Program-made: the position numbers and the translations under genes
Shown: positions 50,177 to 60,489 of the stretch, piece by piece
How the letters are laid out: every line of letters starts with the position of its first letter
Position numbering within the stretch: position 1 is the first letter of the stretch
Notes under the pieces: model-generated
Database searches by the model: none
What the model was told of the DNA's origin: nothing
The model's input: the letters and a program-made list of their open reading frames with translations, nothing else
Source: Myxococcales bacterium
GTDB lineage: Bacteria > Myxococcota_A > Polyangia > Polyangiales > Polyangiaceae
Direction of reading: 5' to 3'
Length of the DNA: 64,000 bases
Assembly (NCBI GenBank): GCA_016212965.1
Contig: JACRDA010000308.1
Span: 1-64,000, forward strand

Positions 50177-50194
50177 GCTAGCTAAAGAGCTAGC
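50177..50194. promoter_or_regulatory. Inverted repeat in the leader of the KimA-like gene
   Basis: GCTAGCT-AAAG-AGCTAGC, perfect 7-bp arms, 4-nt loop. Confidence 0.5.
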
Positions 50195-50269
50195 GAGGTC
50201 AGCGCCCGCGTCCGGTCCGCCCGTGGCTCCCACGTGCGGCCCGCGTTGCGCGCCGCGCGCCAACTCCCC

Positions 50270-52390
50270 ATGTCGCTCTTCGGCCGTATCCGGCGCGCCG
50301 TCCTCGGCGCTCCCAAGGACGTCAAGGATCCGCACGCCTTCCACAAGCTGTCGCTCGTCGCTCTGCTCGCCTGGGTCGGGCTCGGCGCGGACGGCCTGTC
50401 CTCGAGCAGCTACGGTCCCGACGAGGCCTTCAAGGCGCTCGGAGAGCACACCGGCCTCGCCGTCTTCCTCGGGGTCGCCGCGGCGCTCACGGTCTTCATC
50501 ATCAGCTACGGCTACAGCCGCATCATCGAGGAGTTCCCCGCGGGTGGCGGCGGCTACGTCGTGGCGACCAAGCTGCTCGGCCCGAAGACCGGCGTCGTTT
50601 CGGGCGCGGCCTTGCTCGTCGACTACGTGCTCACCATCGCCGTCTCGGTATCGGCCGGCGCGGACGCCATCTTCAGCTTCTTGCCGCCGCACTTTCAGCC
50701 CTACAAGTTCCCCTTCGCCCTCGTGGGGCTCGCCCTGCTCACGCTCCTCAACCTGCGTGGCGTCAAGGAGTCGGTCACGGCCATCGCGCCCGTGTTCGTC
50801 GTCTTCCTCCTCACGCACGCGGTGGTCCTGCTCGCGGTGCTGATCGGCAAGGCGGCGGACTTCCCCATCGTGAGCGCCGAGGTGTCCCGGAACATCAGCG
50901 AGTCGTCCCAGAGCCTCGGCACCTTCGGCGTGCTCGCCCTCTTCGCGCGCGCCTACTCGCTCGGCGGCGGCACCTACACCGGCATCGAGGCCGTCTCGAA
51001 CGGGATCGGCATCATGCGCGAGCCGCGCGTGGCGACCGCCAAGCGCACCATGGTCCTCATGGCCACGTCGCTGGCGATCACGGCCGGCGGCCTCTTGCTC
51101 TGCTACCTGCTGGTCGGCGCGCGGCCGGAGGCGGGCAAGACGATGAATGCGGTCCTGCTCGACCGCGTCACGGCGGACTGGAGCGTGGGCGGCTGGCACT
51201 TCGGCGACGCGTTCAGCGTCGTCACCCTCGTGAGCGAGGGGGCGCTGCTCTTCGTGGCCGCGCAGGCGGGCTTCATCGACGGGCCACGCGTCATGGCCAA
51301 CATGGCGACCGATTCTTGGCTGCCCCACCGCTTCGCGGCGCTGTCCGAGCGGCTCACCATGCGCAACGGCGTCGTCCTCATGGGGGGTGCCGCGGCGGTG
51401 GCCCTGCTCTACGCCCACGAGACGCGCCCCGCGGACGCCACGAGCGACGTCGGCACGCTCGTCGTCATGTACTCGATCAACGTGTTCCTCACGTTCTCGC
51501 TCTCGAACATCGCCATGTGCCGCCTCTGGATCCGGCGGCGCCGGGAGGAGCCGAAGTGGCGCCGCCACCTGCCGGCGCACCTCGCCGCCGTCCTCTTGTG
51601 CCTCACCATCCTCGTCGTCACGGTGATCGAGAAGTTCGTGGAGGGCGGCTGGGTGACCCTCGTGGTCACCTCCGCGCTCGTCGTCTTCTGTCTCTTCGTC
51701 AAGCGCCACTACGGCCGCGTGGTCGGGGCGATCCGCAGGCTCGACCACGAGCTGCCGGACCCCATGCGCAGCGCCGCCGATCTACGCCACTTCGGCCACG
51801 AGGCTCCGCCCGCGCTGCTCGGGCCACCCCACGCGGACGAGCCGGTCGCCGTCCTGTTCGTCGGCGGCTACGGCGGGCTCGGCCGCCACGCTCTGTTGAC
51901 GCTCGAGCGCATGTTCCCGGGCCACTTCAACGCCGTCGTGTTCGTGAGCGTCGCGGTCGTCGACTCCGACGTCTTCAAGGGCACGCGCGAGCTCGAGGCC
52001 CTCGAGGCCCGCACGCAGCAGCACCTCGCGGCCTACGAGCAGTTCGCGGCCGTGCTCGGCCTGCGCGCCACGACGGCCTACTCGGTCGGCACCGAGGTCG
52101 CGGTCGAGGCCGAGAAGCTCGCGCAGGAGCTCGTCGGGCGCTTCCCGAAGGCCCTCGTGGTCGCCGGCCAGATCATCTTCGAAGAGGACACGAGCTGGAA
52201 TCGCATGCTCCACAACGAGACCGCCTTCCAGATCCAGCGCCGCCTGCAGCACGCCGCCGTCCCGATGGTGGTCCTGCCCGTGCAGCTCGACCTCGCGGCG
52301 CCGCGCGCCGGCGTGGCGCATCCGCCGCGGACGGGCCGGCTGCTCGCCCGGCCGAGCCTGGCGGGGGCGCCGCCGGCATCGGCGGAGTAG
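50270..52390 (+). CDS. APC-superfamily transporter, KimA-like (putative K+ importer)
   Basis: VALLAWVGLGADGLSSSSYGPDEAFKALG, EEFPAGGGGYVVATKLLGPKTGVVSGAALLVDYVLTIAVSVSAGADAI, FARAYSLGGGTYTGIEAVSNGIGIMREPR; 706 aa with soluble C-terminal domain. Confidence 0.8.
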   Translation: MSLFGRIRRAVLGAPKDVKDPHAFHKLSLVALLAWVGLGADGLSSSSYGPDEAFKALGEHTGLAVFLGVAAALTVFIISYGYSRIIEEFPAGGGGYVVATKLLGPKTGVVSGAALLVDYVLTIAVSVSAGADAIFSFLPPHFQPYKFPFALVGLALLTLLNLRGVKESVTAIAPVFVVFLLTHAVVLLAVLIGKAADFPIVSAEVSRNISESSQSLGTFGVLALFARAYSLGGGTYTGIEAVSNGIGIMREPRVATAKRTMVLMATSLAITAGGLLLCYLLVGARPEAGKTMNAVLLDRVTADWSVGGWHFGDAFSVVTLVSEGALLFVAAQAGFIDGPRVMANMATDSWLPHRFAALSERLTMRNGVVLMGGAAAVALLYAHETRPADATSDVGTLVVMYSINVFLTFSLSNIAMCRLWIRRRREEPKWRRHLPAHLAAVLLCLTILVVTVIEKFVEGGWVTLVVTSALVVFCLFVKRHYGRVVGAIRRLDHELPDPMRSAADLRHFGHEAPPALLGPPHADEPVAVLFVGGYGGLGRHALLTLERMFPGHFNAVVFVSVAVVDSDVFKGTRELEALEARTQQHLAAYEQFAAVLGLRATTAYSVGTEVAVEAEKLAQELVGRFPKALVVAGQIIFEEDTSWNRMLHNETAFQIQRRLQHAAVPMVVLPVQLDLAAPRAGVAHPPRTGRLLARPSLAGAPPASAE

Positions 52391-52547
52391 GAGCGCGTCC
52401 GCCCGCCGCTCCCACCGAGCCTGGCGGGCACGCCGCTTGGCTCGGGCGAGTAGCCCGCCCCGCCGCTCGCCTCTCGCGGAGCCTGGATCCGCGTGGAGCC
52501 GCGCGCGGCCGCCTTGCTCCGAGCGCGTGGCGCGCGCAGACTGAGCC

Positions 52548-53120
52548 ATGGTCATGCGCCTGCTCCACCGTCCTGCGACGCGGGCCGACCTCGACGCGCT
52601 GCCGCCCGGCGAGAAGGGAGAGATCGTCGACGGAGTGCTCTACACCCAACCGCGTCCGCGAGCGCCGCACCAGGAGATCACCTCCCTGCTCGCCGACGAT
52701 CTCGTCGGGCCGTATCGACGCGGCCGCGGCGGTCCGGGCGGCTGGTGGATCCTGGTCGAGCCCGGCATCGCCCTGCCCGAGGCGCCTGAGGTGGCCCCCG
52801 ATCTCGCGGGCTGGCGGCGCGAGCGACTCGCCTCCTTGCCGCGCGAGGCCGCCATCGAGCTCGCGCCGGACTGGGCGTGCGAGATCCACTCGCCGACGAC
52901 GCGCGGCTATGACCTCGTCACCAAGCGGCGGCTCTACGAGCGCATCCGCGTCGGCCACCTCTGGTACGTCGACCCCGAGGCGCAGACCCTGCGCGTGAGC
53001 CGCCTCGAGGGCGTGCACTACGTGGAAATCGCCGTGCACGGCCCGGGGGAGCGACCGCGCTGTGAGCCCTTCGACGCCGTCGAGCTCGAGCTCGACGAGT
53101 GGTGGGCGGCGCTCGCGTAG
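52548..53120 (+). CDS. Uma2 family (DUF820) endonuclease-like protein
   Basis: LPPGEKGEIVDGVLYTQPRPRAPHQEITSLLADDL; APEVAPDLAGWRRER; CEIHSPTTRGYDLVTKRRLYERIRVGHLWYVDPEAQTLRV. Confidence 0.9.
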   Translation: MVMRLLHRPATRADLDALPPGEKGEIVDGVLYTQPRPRAPHQEITSLLADDLVGPYRRGRGGPGGWWILVEPGIALPEAPEVAPDLAGWRRERLASLPREAAIELAPDWACEIHSPTTRGYDLVTKRRLYERIRVGHLWYVDPEAQTLRVSRLEGVHYVEIAVHGPGERPRCEPFDAVELELDEWWAALA

Positions 53121-53385
53121 GTCGGCCTCGAGTAGCCGTTCACGTCCCGCCACCAGGGACGACGGCTCGCCGAGCCCGCGGCGCTCGACCTCCGGCGCGA
53201 GGGGCTCGATGCCAGTCGTGGACGCCGATCCGTGCTAAGCTCGGCGACCCAGGGGACGAGGGACACCGGACGGCGCCGCGGCCGGGCGGCGGGTCCACGG
53301 ACGCGGGGTCGCCGACCCGCGCCCGGCGACGCGATCGCTCGTGCGGGGGTTGCGACCGGCTCACCACCCCGAGGCAGAGAGCGCC

Positions 53386-55734
53386 ATGATCCACGACCAC
53401 TTCTCCCTCCTCGCACCCGACCTCGGCGAAGGCCTGCGCGTGCTCGCGTTTCGCGGCACGGAGGCGATCTCGACGTCGTACCTGTTCGAGGTCTTCTTCC
53501 TCGGCGCGGCCAAGGCCATCGACGAGGCCGCCGCGGCCGTCGGGTCGGGCGCAACGCTGCAGGTGAACGCCGAGGACGGGTCGGCCGTGCTCGCGTGGCG
53601 CGGGATCGTCGAGGCGGTCGAGATCGTCGAGGCGCACGGCGAGCGCGCCCTCTACCGGGTCGAGCTGCGCCCGCGCCTCCACCGCCTGACGCACGAGGTG
53701 CACAGCCGCATCTGGGTGGACAAGGACGTGCCGGCCATCGTGAAGGAGCTCCTCGACGCCGCCACGGTCGGGCACTCGCTGGCGCTCGACGGGACCTACA
53801 CCGCGGTCGAGCACATCGGCCAGTACCACGAGACCGACTTCGACTTCGTGAGCCGCCGGCTCGAGCGCGAGGGCATCCACTACTACTTCGACCACGAGGG
53901 CGACGAGGAGAAGCTCGTCGTGACCGATCGCGGCGCGACCCACGACCCGTCGCCTGCCGCACCCGTGCGCTTCGTCCCGCTCGCCGATCAGTCGACCCAG
54001 GCCATGGCCGGGGAGGCGATCTACCGCTTTCGCGCGCGCCACGGGACCGTGGCGTCCGACATCCTCCTGCGCGACTACGACTACCTGAAGCCCGCGCTCG
54101 CCCTCGAGGGCGAGGCCGCGGTCGCGTCGGGTCACCAGGGCAAGGTCGCCGTGTTCGGCACGGCGCTGCGCGATCCGGGCGAGGCGAGCCACCTCGCGAC
54201 GGTGCGCGCCGAAGAGCGCGCCATCCCCGTCGCGACCTACCACGGCACGGGCAGCGTGCTCGGCCTGCGCACGGGCTACGAGCTCGAGCTCACCGAGCAC
54301 CCGTGGAGCAGCCTCGACGGGAAATACCTCGTCACGCGCCTCCGGCACCGCGGCGTCGACCACGCGCGCGTGCGCCAGTTCGCGCGCGCCATCGACCCCG
54401 ACGGCGAGTGGCTCGCGGGCGGGGGCGCCGAGGATCCGTACCGCGTCGACTTCGACGCCGTGAAGAGCGGCGTGCCCTTCCGGCCCGAGCGCAAGACGCC
54501 CTGGAAGCGCGTGGACGCGCTCGAGCACGCGCGCGTCGACGGCCCCGCGGACGACGACTACGCGCAGATCGACGACCACGGGCGCTACCACGTGCGCCTG
54601 CTCTGGGACGAGACCGAGGCGAAGGCGGGCGGCAACAGCACCTGGGTGCGCATGCTCCAGCCCCACGCCGGCGCGCCCGAGGGCTGGCACTTCCCCCTGC
54701 GCAAGGGGACCGAGGTGCTCGTCGCCTTCGTGCGCGGCGATCCGGACCGGCCGCTCATCGTCGGCACGGCCCACAACCCCGAGGTCCCGAGCCCCGTCAC
54801 GAGCCAGAACGCGAGCCAGAACGTGCTTCAGACCGGGGGCAAGAACCGCCTCGAGATCGAGGACCAGGCGGGCAAGGAGTACCTGGCCTGGACCTCGCCG
54901 ACCCAGACCTCGACCCTGCACCTCGGCGCGAAGGCGGGCCCCTACCAGGAGGCCCACAACGCCACCCTGCGCACCGACGGCGACGCGAAGGTCCACGCCG
55001 GCGGCGCCCGGCACATCACGGTCGTCGGCGAACAGACCGAGGACGTGCAGGGCAACGTGGTCGAGGACTACCACTCGAGCCAGACGACCCACGTCGACGG
55101 CGACTGGACGGAGACGATCGACGCCGGCGCGACGCAGACCATCTCGGCCGGCGAGACGCGCACCGTCCACGCCGGCGTGACCGAGACCATCACCGGCGGC
55201 GAGACCCGCACCATCACGGGCGATCAAACCGAGGACGTGTCGGCGAACGTGACCTGCACCATCGGCGCGAACCGCTCGGACACGATCGGCGCGAGCTCGA
55301 CCGTGAGCATCGGCGCGAACAGCACGTTGACGGTGGGAGGGGCGCAGACGGCGACGATCACCGGAGGCGTGACGCAGACCATCGGGGGCAACTTCACGCT
55401 CATCGCGGCCGGGCCGGTGACCTTCACGGCCGCGGCGGGTTTCACGGTCCTGGCGCCGGGGGGCGTCAACATGATCGACAACGGCAACGACCACAAGGGC
55501 TTCAAGAACGAGAACGAGTACGCCGAAGCGGTCAAGGTACTGGGCATCAAGGCGGAGGCCATCGGCATCGAGACCAAGGTCGTCCGCCTGGGTATCGAGC
55601 GCCTCGGCGCCGGCGTGGACTTGATCGCCGGCGTCAAGAACGAGAAGTGGGCCAGCCAGAAGAAGATCATCGGTGGCTGGATGAAGCCCACGGGGCTCGT
55701 CCAGCTCATCACGGTCTTGCACAAGCTGGGCTGA
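53386..55734 (+). CDS. vgrG: T6SS tip protein VgrG, tandem copy 1
   Basis: ISTSYLFEVFFLG, QYHETDFDFVSRRLEREGIHYYFDHEGDEEKLVVTD, MLQPHAGAPEGWHFPLRKGTEVLVAFVRGDPDRPLIVGTAHNPEVPSPVT; C-terminal TETI..GETRT repeats. Confidence 0.93.
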   Translation: MIHDHFSLLAPDLGEGLRVLAFRGTEAISTSYLFEVFFLGAAKAIDEAAAAVGSGATLQVNAEDGSAVLAWRGIVEAVEIVEAHGERALYRVELRPRLHRLTHEVHSRIWVDKDVPAIVKELLDAATVGHSLALDGTYTAVEHIGQYHETDFDFVSRRLEREGIHYYFDHEGDEEKLVVTDRGATHDPSPAAPVRFVPLADQSTQAMAGEAIYRFRARHGTVASDILLRDYDYLKPALALEGEAAVASGHQGKVAVFGTALRDPGEASHLATVRAEERAIPVATYHGTGSVLGLRTGYELELTEHPWSSLDGKYLVTRLRHRGVDHARVRQFARAIDPDGEWLAGGGAEDPYRVDFDAVKSGVPFRPERKTPWKRVDALEHARVDGPADDDYAQIDDHGRYHVRLLWDETEAKAGGNSTWVRMLQPHAGAPEGWHFPLRKGTEVLVAFVRGDPDRPLIVGTAHNPEVPSPVTSQNASQNVLQTGGKNRLEIEDQAGKEYLAWTSPTQTSTLHLGAKAGPYQEAHNATLRTDGDAKVHAGGARHITVVGEQTEDVQGNVVEDYHSSQTTHVDGDWTETIDAGATQTISAGETRTVHAGVTETITGGETRTITGDQTEDVSANVTCTIGANRSDTIGASSTVSIGANSTLTVGGAQTATITGGVTQTIGGNFTLIAAGPVTFTAAAGFTVLAPGGVNMIDNGNDHKGFKNENEYAEAVKVLGIKAEAIGIETKVVRLGIERLGAGVDLIAGVKNEKWASQKKIIGGWMKPTGLVQLITVLHKLG

Positions 55735-55765
55735 CGGCCGAAACCCCACACCGAGCGAGCTCGAC

Positions 55766-58126
55766 ATGACGGATCTCTACGTAGTCGCCATCGACGGCCT
55801 GCCCACCGGTACCCGGGTCGCCGCCTTCGTCGGGCGCGAGGCCATCTCCGAGTGCTTCGCCTTCGAGATCTCCCTCGTCGTGCCAGCGCAGGACGGGTCG
55901 TTTCAACCGGAGATGCTCGTGGGCGCCGAGGCGTGCCTGTCCTTCGGCGACGCCGAGCCGGGCGCGCAGCCGCTCTGCGCGGGTGTCGTGGCCGGGGCCG
56001 AGCTGGTGCAGGCCACCTCGAGCCACGGCTTCTTGCGCGTCACCGTGCGACCACACCTCTTTCGTCTCTCGCTCGCGCGCCAGAGCCGCATCTGGACGGA
56101 CAAGAAGGTGAGCGACGTCGTGAAGGACGTGCTCGAACGCGCGGAGCACCAGGGTCACGAGCTCAAGCTCGAGGGCGACTACCCCGAGCACGTCCACATC
56201 TGCCAGTACCACGAGACCGACCTCGAGTTCTTCGAGCGACGGCTCGAGCGCGACGGCATCTTCTACTGGTTCGAGCACGCCGCGGGCGGCGAGAAGCTCG
56301 TTCTGGCCGACTCGGCGGGAGGCTGCGGTACTGGCCCGACGTGCAGATTTCGCCGCGCCGGTGCCGGCGCCGCCGAGGGCGGCAGCGCGGCGATCCTGCG
56401 CCTCGGCTCCCGCAAGGAGCTCACGTCGAAGAAGGTCAAGCTCGGCGATTACGACTACCTGCACCCCGCCCTCGCCGTCACCGGCGAGGCGGCGCCGCCT
56501 GGCGGCCTGCTCGGCGAGGTCTCCCTCTTCGGAGGCAACCTCCTCACCCCGGGCGACGCGAAGCGCCTGGCCAAGGTGAGGGCCGAGCGCCTGGGCGTGG
56601 AGGCCGAGCGCTACACGGGCACCGGGACCGTGCGGACCCTGCGGAGCGGCTGCGTCTTCGAGCTCGAGGAACACCCGCTCGCGGACCTCAACGGCAAGTA
56701 CCTCGTCACGGAGCTCCACCACAGTGGCGTGGATCTCGGCCTCATGCGCACCTTCGGAGCCCTGCTCGACGTCGACGCGCCCGGCACGACCCACCACGCT
56801 CGCAGGGCGCGCATGGGCGCCGAGGCCGAGCCCTACCACGTGGAATTCTCGGCCGTCCGAGAGGCTCAGCCCTTCCGCCCGGCCCTGCGGCGCCCGGTGC
56901 CGCGCGTCCCCGGCCTCGAGTACGGTGTCGTCGATGGTCCGGCCGACAGCGACTCCGCGCAGATCGACGAGCACGGCCGCTACCGGACGCGCCTCTTGTT
57001 CGACGAGGCGGACGCGGACGCGGCGAAGAACAGCGCCTGGCTCCGCATGATCCAGCCGCACGCCGGCGCGCCCGAGGGCTGGCACCTGCCCCTGCGCAAG
57101 GGCACCGAGGTGCTGGTGGCGTTCGTCGCGGGCGAGCCCGATCTGCCGGTGATCGTCGCCGCCGTGCCCAACGCCGTCACGCCGAGCCCGGTCACGGCGA
57201 GCAACCACACGCACAACGTGTTCCAGTCGGGCGGCAAGAACCGCGTCCAGATCGAGGACCAGGACGGCAAGCAGTACGTGGCCGTGTTCTCGCCGCCCGA
57301 GAAGACCACGCTTCACCTCGGAGCCTCCGACGGCCAGTATGCCGAAGGCCATCACGCCACCGTGCGAACCGACGGCGACATCCGCATCCACGCGGGCGCC
57401 AACCGGCACATCACCGTCGGCGGCGAACAGACCGAGGACGTCGGCGGCGACGTGACCGAGACCTACCACGCCACCCAGGCGACCCACGTCTTCGGCGCCT
57501 TCACCGAGACCATCGACGCGGGCGCCACCCAGACCATCAACGGCGGCGAGACGCGCACGGTCGACGGCGGCGTCACCGAGGACATCTCCGGGGGCGAGAC
57601 GCGCAGCATCACCGCCAACCAGACCGAGACGATCTCGGCCAACCTGACGCGCACCATCGGCGCGGATCTCTCGGACACGATCGGTGCCAACGCCACGTTC
57701 ACCGTCGGGGCCGGTCAGACCGAGACGACGGGAGGCGCGCGCACGGAGGACGTCGGAGGCAACGTCACCATCGTGACGGCGGGCGCCTACGACTACACCG
57801 CGATCGGCGGCGCCACCTGGAGCACACCCGGAGGCTTCACGCTGCTCGCGCCCGGGGGCGTGTCGGAGACGGACCAGGAGCACGAGGGCGAGGGTGGCAA
57901 GTTCCTGCAGATGTACGGCGCCTCGACGGAGGCGGCGGCCTTCGTGTTCGACATCGCTTACATCGTGACGGAGGTCATCGGGGCGAAGGTCGAAATGAGC
58001 ATGGACAAGCACGAGGGCGGAGGCGCCAAGGTCGAGGCCGTGGGCTCCATCCAGCACTCACGCGCGCGACACGCGGGCCGGATGGCGCTGAGCGCAATCA
58101 CCTTCGGCTTCCTCAACTGGACGTGA
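55766..58126 (+). CDS. vgrG: T6SS tip protein VgrG, tandem copy 2
   Basis: QYHETDLEFFERRLERDGIFYWFEHAAGGEKLVLAD, MIQPHAGAPEGWHLPLRKGTEVLVAFVAGEPDLPVIVAAVPNAVTPSPVT; TETI..GETRT repeats. Confidence 0.93.
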   Translation: MTDLYVVAIDGLPTGTRVAAFVGREAISECFAFEISLVVPAQDGSFQPEMLVGAEACLSFGDAEPGAQPLCAGVVAGAELVQATSSHGFLRVTVRPHLFRLSLARQSRIWTDKKVSDVVKDVLERAEHQGHELKLEGDYPEHVHICQYHETDLEFFERRLERDGIFYWFEHAAGGEKLVLADSAGGCGTGPTCRFRRAGAGAAEGGSAAILRLGSRKELTSKKVKLGDYDYLHPALAVTGEAAPPGGLLGEVSLFGGNLLTPGDAKRLAKVRAERLGVEAERYTGTGTVRTLRSGCVFELEEHPLADLNGKYLVTELHHSGVDLGLMRTFGALLDVDAPGTTHHARRARMGAEAEPYHVEFSAVREAQPFRPALRRPVPRVPGLEYGVVDGPADSDSAQIDEHGRYRTRLLFDEADADAAKNSAWLRMIQPHAGAPEGWHLPLRKGTEVLVAFVAGEPDLPVIVAAVPNAVTPSPVTASNHTHNVFQSGGKNRVQIEDQDGKQYVAVFSPPEKTTLHLGASDGQYAEGHHATVRTDGDIRIHAGANRHITVGGEQTEDVGGDVTETYHATQATHVFGAFTETIDAGATQTINGGETRTVDGGVTEDISGGETRSITANQTETISANLTRTIGADLSDTIGANATFTVGAGQTETTGGARTEDVGGNVTIVTAGAYDYTAIGGATWSTPGGFTLLAPGGVSETDQEHEGEGGKFLQMYGASTEAAAFVFDIAYIVTEVIGAKVEMSMDKHEGGGAKVEAVGSIQHSRARHAGRMALSAITFGFLNWT

Positions 58127-58147
58127 CGTCGACTGCCCGAGGACGAG

Positions 58148-60478
58148 ATGGATCGCTTCAAACTCGAGATCGATGGGGTCGACGGACTGCGCGTCGCGGC
58201 GTTCGCCGTCGACGAGCGCATCTCGGCGCCCTACCTGGCGCGTGTGTTCGCGTCGCTCCCCGAGGCGGACCTCGGGTCCCTCGACGGCGTCCTCGGCAAG
58301 CGCGGCGCGCTCACGGTCCCGGGCGCGGACGACGCGGCTTCCCTCCACTTCCCGGGCATCGTGACCGCGCTCGAGCTGATGCACACCTTCGGCGAGCGAG
58401 CGCTCGTCGAGGTCGTCTTGCGGCCGACGCTCTGGGGCCTCGGGCTCGAGTGCCACAGCCGCGTGTGGGTGAAGAAGAAGGTGCTCGACGTCGTCAAGGA
58501 GCTGCTCGACAAGGGCGGCGTCGCGCACGAGCTCCGGACCGAGGCGAGCTACGTCGAGCACGAGCACGTCTGCCAGTACCGCGAGACGGACCTCGACTTC
58601 GTCGCCCGCTCTCTCGAGCGCGACGGCCTGCACTACTACTTCGAGCTCGCCGAGGGCGAGGACAAGCTCGTCGTCTCCGACGGTCCGCACGCCACGGACC
58701 TGCACCCGCCTTCGCCCGTCCGCTGCGTGGGCTCCTTCGACGCGGGCGCCGCGGGCAGCGTGGGCGAGACGCTCCACGGCTTCGCCGCCCGCCGCTCCGC
58801 CCGGAGCAAGGAGGTCGAGGTCGCCGACTACTACTCCCCGAAGCCGGCGCTCGCGCTCCGCGAGCGCAAGCCCGTCATCGATCCGGCGCTCGGCACCGCG
58901 ATCGCGTTCGGAGGTCAGGCCTGGTCACCCGCCGAGGCGAAGCGCCTCGCGCAGGTGCGCGCCGAGCAGGCGGCAGCCGAGGCCGTCCTCTTCCGCGCGA
59001 CCGGCACGGTCCTCGGCCTGCGCGCGGGCTACCACTTCGAGGTGGGCGAGCACCCGATCGCCGACCTGCTCGGCGAGTACCGAGCCGTGGCGGTCCGGCA
59101 CCTCGGCTTCGACGCCGTCGCGGGCCGCGGGCTCGAGGCGTGGATCGATCCCGAGCGCGCGTGGCTGCGCGCCGACGGCCTGCCTTACCACGTGAGCGTC
59201 GAGGCCGTCCGGGCCGACGTCCCCTACCGCGCCGCGCGCAAGACGCCGTGGCCCCGCGCCCACGGCCTCGAGCACGCGCGCGTGGATGGCGCGGCCGATG
59301 GGGACTACGCGCAGCTCGACGACCAGGGTCGCTACCGCGTGAAGCTCCTCTTCGACGAGAACGACTCCCCCGCCGGGGAGGCGAGCGCCCTCTTGCGCCT
59401 GATGCAGCCCCACGGCGGCGCGCCCGAGGGCTGCCACTTCCCGCTCCGCAAGGGGACGGAGGTCCTCGTGGCCTTCGTCGAGGGCGACCCCGACCAGCCC
59501 GTGCTGGTGGGCGCCGTGCCCAACCCCGAGACCCCGAGCACGGTCACCGACGCGAACAACACGCAGAACGTCATCCAGACGGGCGGCAAGAACCGCATCG
59601 AGGTCGAGGACAAGGCGGGCTCCGAGTACGTCGTGCTCTACTCGCCGCCCGAGAAGACGACGCTCCACCTCGGCGCCTCCGACGGGCCCTACGCCGACGG
59701 ACACCACGTGCGCCTCAGCACCGACTGCGACGCCAAGATCCACGCGGGAGGGGCGCGCCACATCACCATCGGCGCCGAACAGACCGAGGACGTGACGGGA
59801 CGGGTCGTCGAGGACTACCACAGCGATCAGACGACCCACGTGTACGCCGCCTTCGACGAGACGATCGACGGCAGCGCCACCCAGACCATCCATGCGGGCG
59901 AGACCCGGACCGTCACGGGCGGCCTGACCGAGACCATCACCGGTGACGAGACGCGGAGCGTCGCGCCCGATCAAACCGAGGACGTGTCGGCCTCCGTCAC
60001 GCGCACGATCGGCGCCAACCTGACCGAGACCGTCGGCGCGGCCGTGGACCGCACCATCGGCGCCGACGAGACGATCTCCGTGGGCGGCAACGTGACCCAG
60101 ACCATCGCGGGCGGCGTCACGACGAGCACGCCGGCGGCGCTGTCGGTCACGACGGGCGGCAGCGCGACCTTCATCGCACCGTCGGGTTTCACCATCAGCG
60201 CGCCCGGCGGCTTCCACAACGTCGACGGCGAGTGGGTGAAGACCGGTGGCTGGGAGAAGGACGCCTTCGTCGAGAAGGGCTCGCTCGTCGGGTTCAAGCT
60301 CGAGATCATGGCGGTGGCGGCGTCGGTCGCGGTATCGCGCATCTCCGGAACGGTTGCGAAGCTCGCCTACATCGCGACGGAGTTCGAGGCGGAGACCGAC
60401 GAGGAGGAGGACGAGCCGATCGAGCTCTGCGAAGGCGGGCTCTTGCTCGAGCCCTCCGGCAACCACAGCGAATCCTGA
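58148..60478 (+). CDS. vgrG: T6SS tip protein VgrG, tandem copy 3
   Basis: QYRETDLDFVARSLERDGLHYYFELAEGEDKLVVSD, LMQPHGGAPEGCHFPLRKGTEVLVAFVEGDPDQPVLVGAVPNPETPSTVT; TETI..GETRT repeats. Confidence 0.93.
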   Translation: MDRFKLEIDGVDGLRVAAFAVDERISAPYLARVFASLPEADLGSLDGVLGKRGALTVPGADDAASLHFPGIVTALELMHTFGERALVEVVLRPTLWGLGLECHSRVWVKKKVLDVVKELLDKGGVAHELRTEASYVEHEHVCQYRETDLDFVARSLERDGLHYYFELAEGEDKLVVSDGPHATDLHPPSPVRCVGSFDAGAAGSVGETLHGFAARRSARSKEVEVADYYSPKPALALRERKPVIDPALGTAIAFGGQAWSPAEAKRLAQVRAEQAAAEAVLFRATGTVLGLRAGYHFEVGEHPIADLLGEYRAVAVRHLGFDAVAGRGLEAWIDPERAWLRADGLPYHVSVEAVRADVPYRAARKTPWPRAHGLEHARVDGAADGDYAQLDDQGRYRVKLLFDENDSPAGEASALLRLMQPHGGAPEGCHFPLRKGTEVLVAFVEGDPDQPVLVGAVPNPETPSTVTDANNTQNVIQTGGKNRIEVEDKAGSEYVVLYSPPEKTTLHLGASDGPYADGHHVRLSTDCDAKIHAGGARHITIGAEQTEDVTGRVVEDYHSDQTTHVYAAFDETIDGSATQTIHAGETRTVTGGLTETITGDETRSVAPDQTEDVSASVTRTIGANLTETVGAAVDRTIGADETISVGGNVTQTIAGGVTTSTPAALSVTTGGSATFIAPSGFTISAPGGFHNVDGEWVKTGGWEKDAFVEKGSLVGFKLEIMAVAASVAVSRISGTVAKLAYIATEFEAETDEEEDEPIELCEGGLLLEPSGNHSES

Positions 60479-60489
60479 GGCAGCACGGC

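Noticed and set aside
55852-59946. 1364-aa plus-strand ORF over the vgrG genes
   Set aside because: Alternate-frame shadow (poly-Arg composition) of three clear VgrG ORFs.
55000-60200. Possible CRISPR-like repeats in vgrG 3' regions
   Set aside because: Periodicity is coding (octapeptide-like beta-helix repeats), with no conserved spacer-repeat structure.
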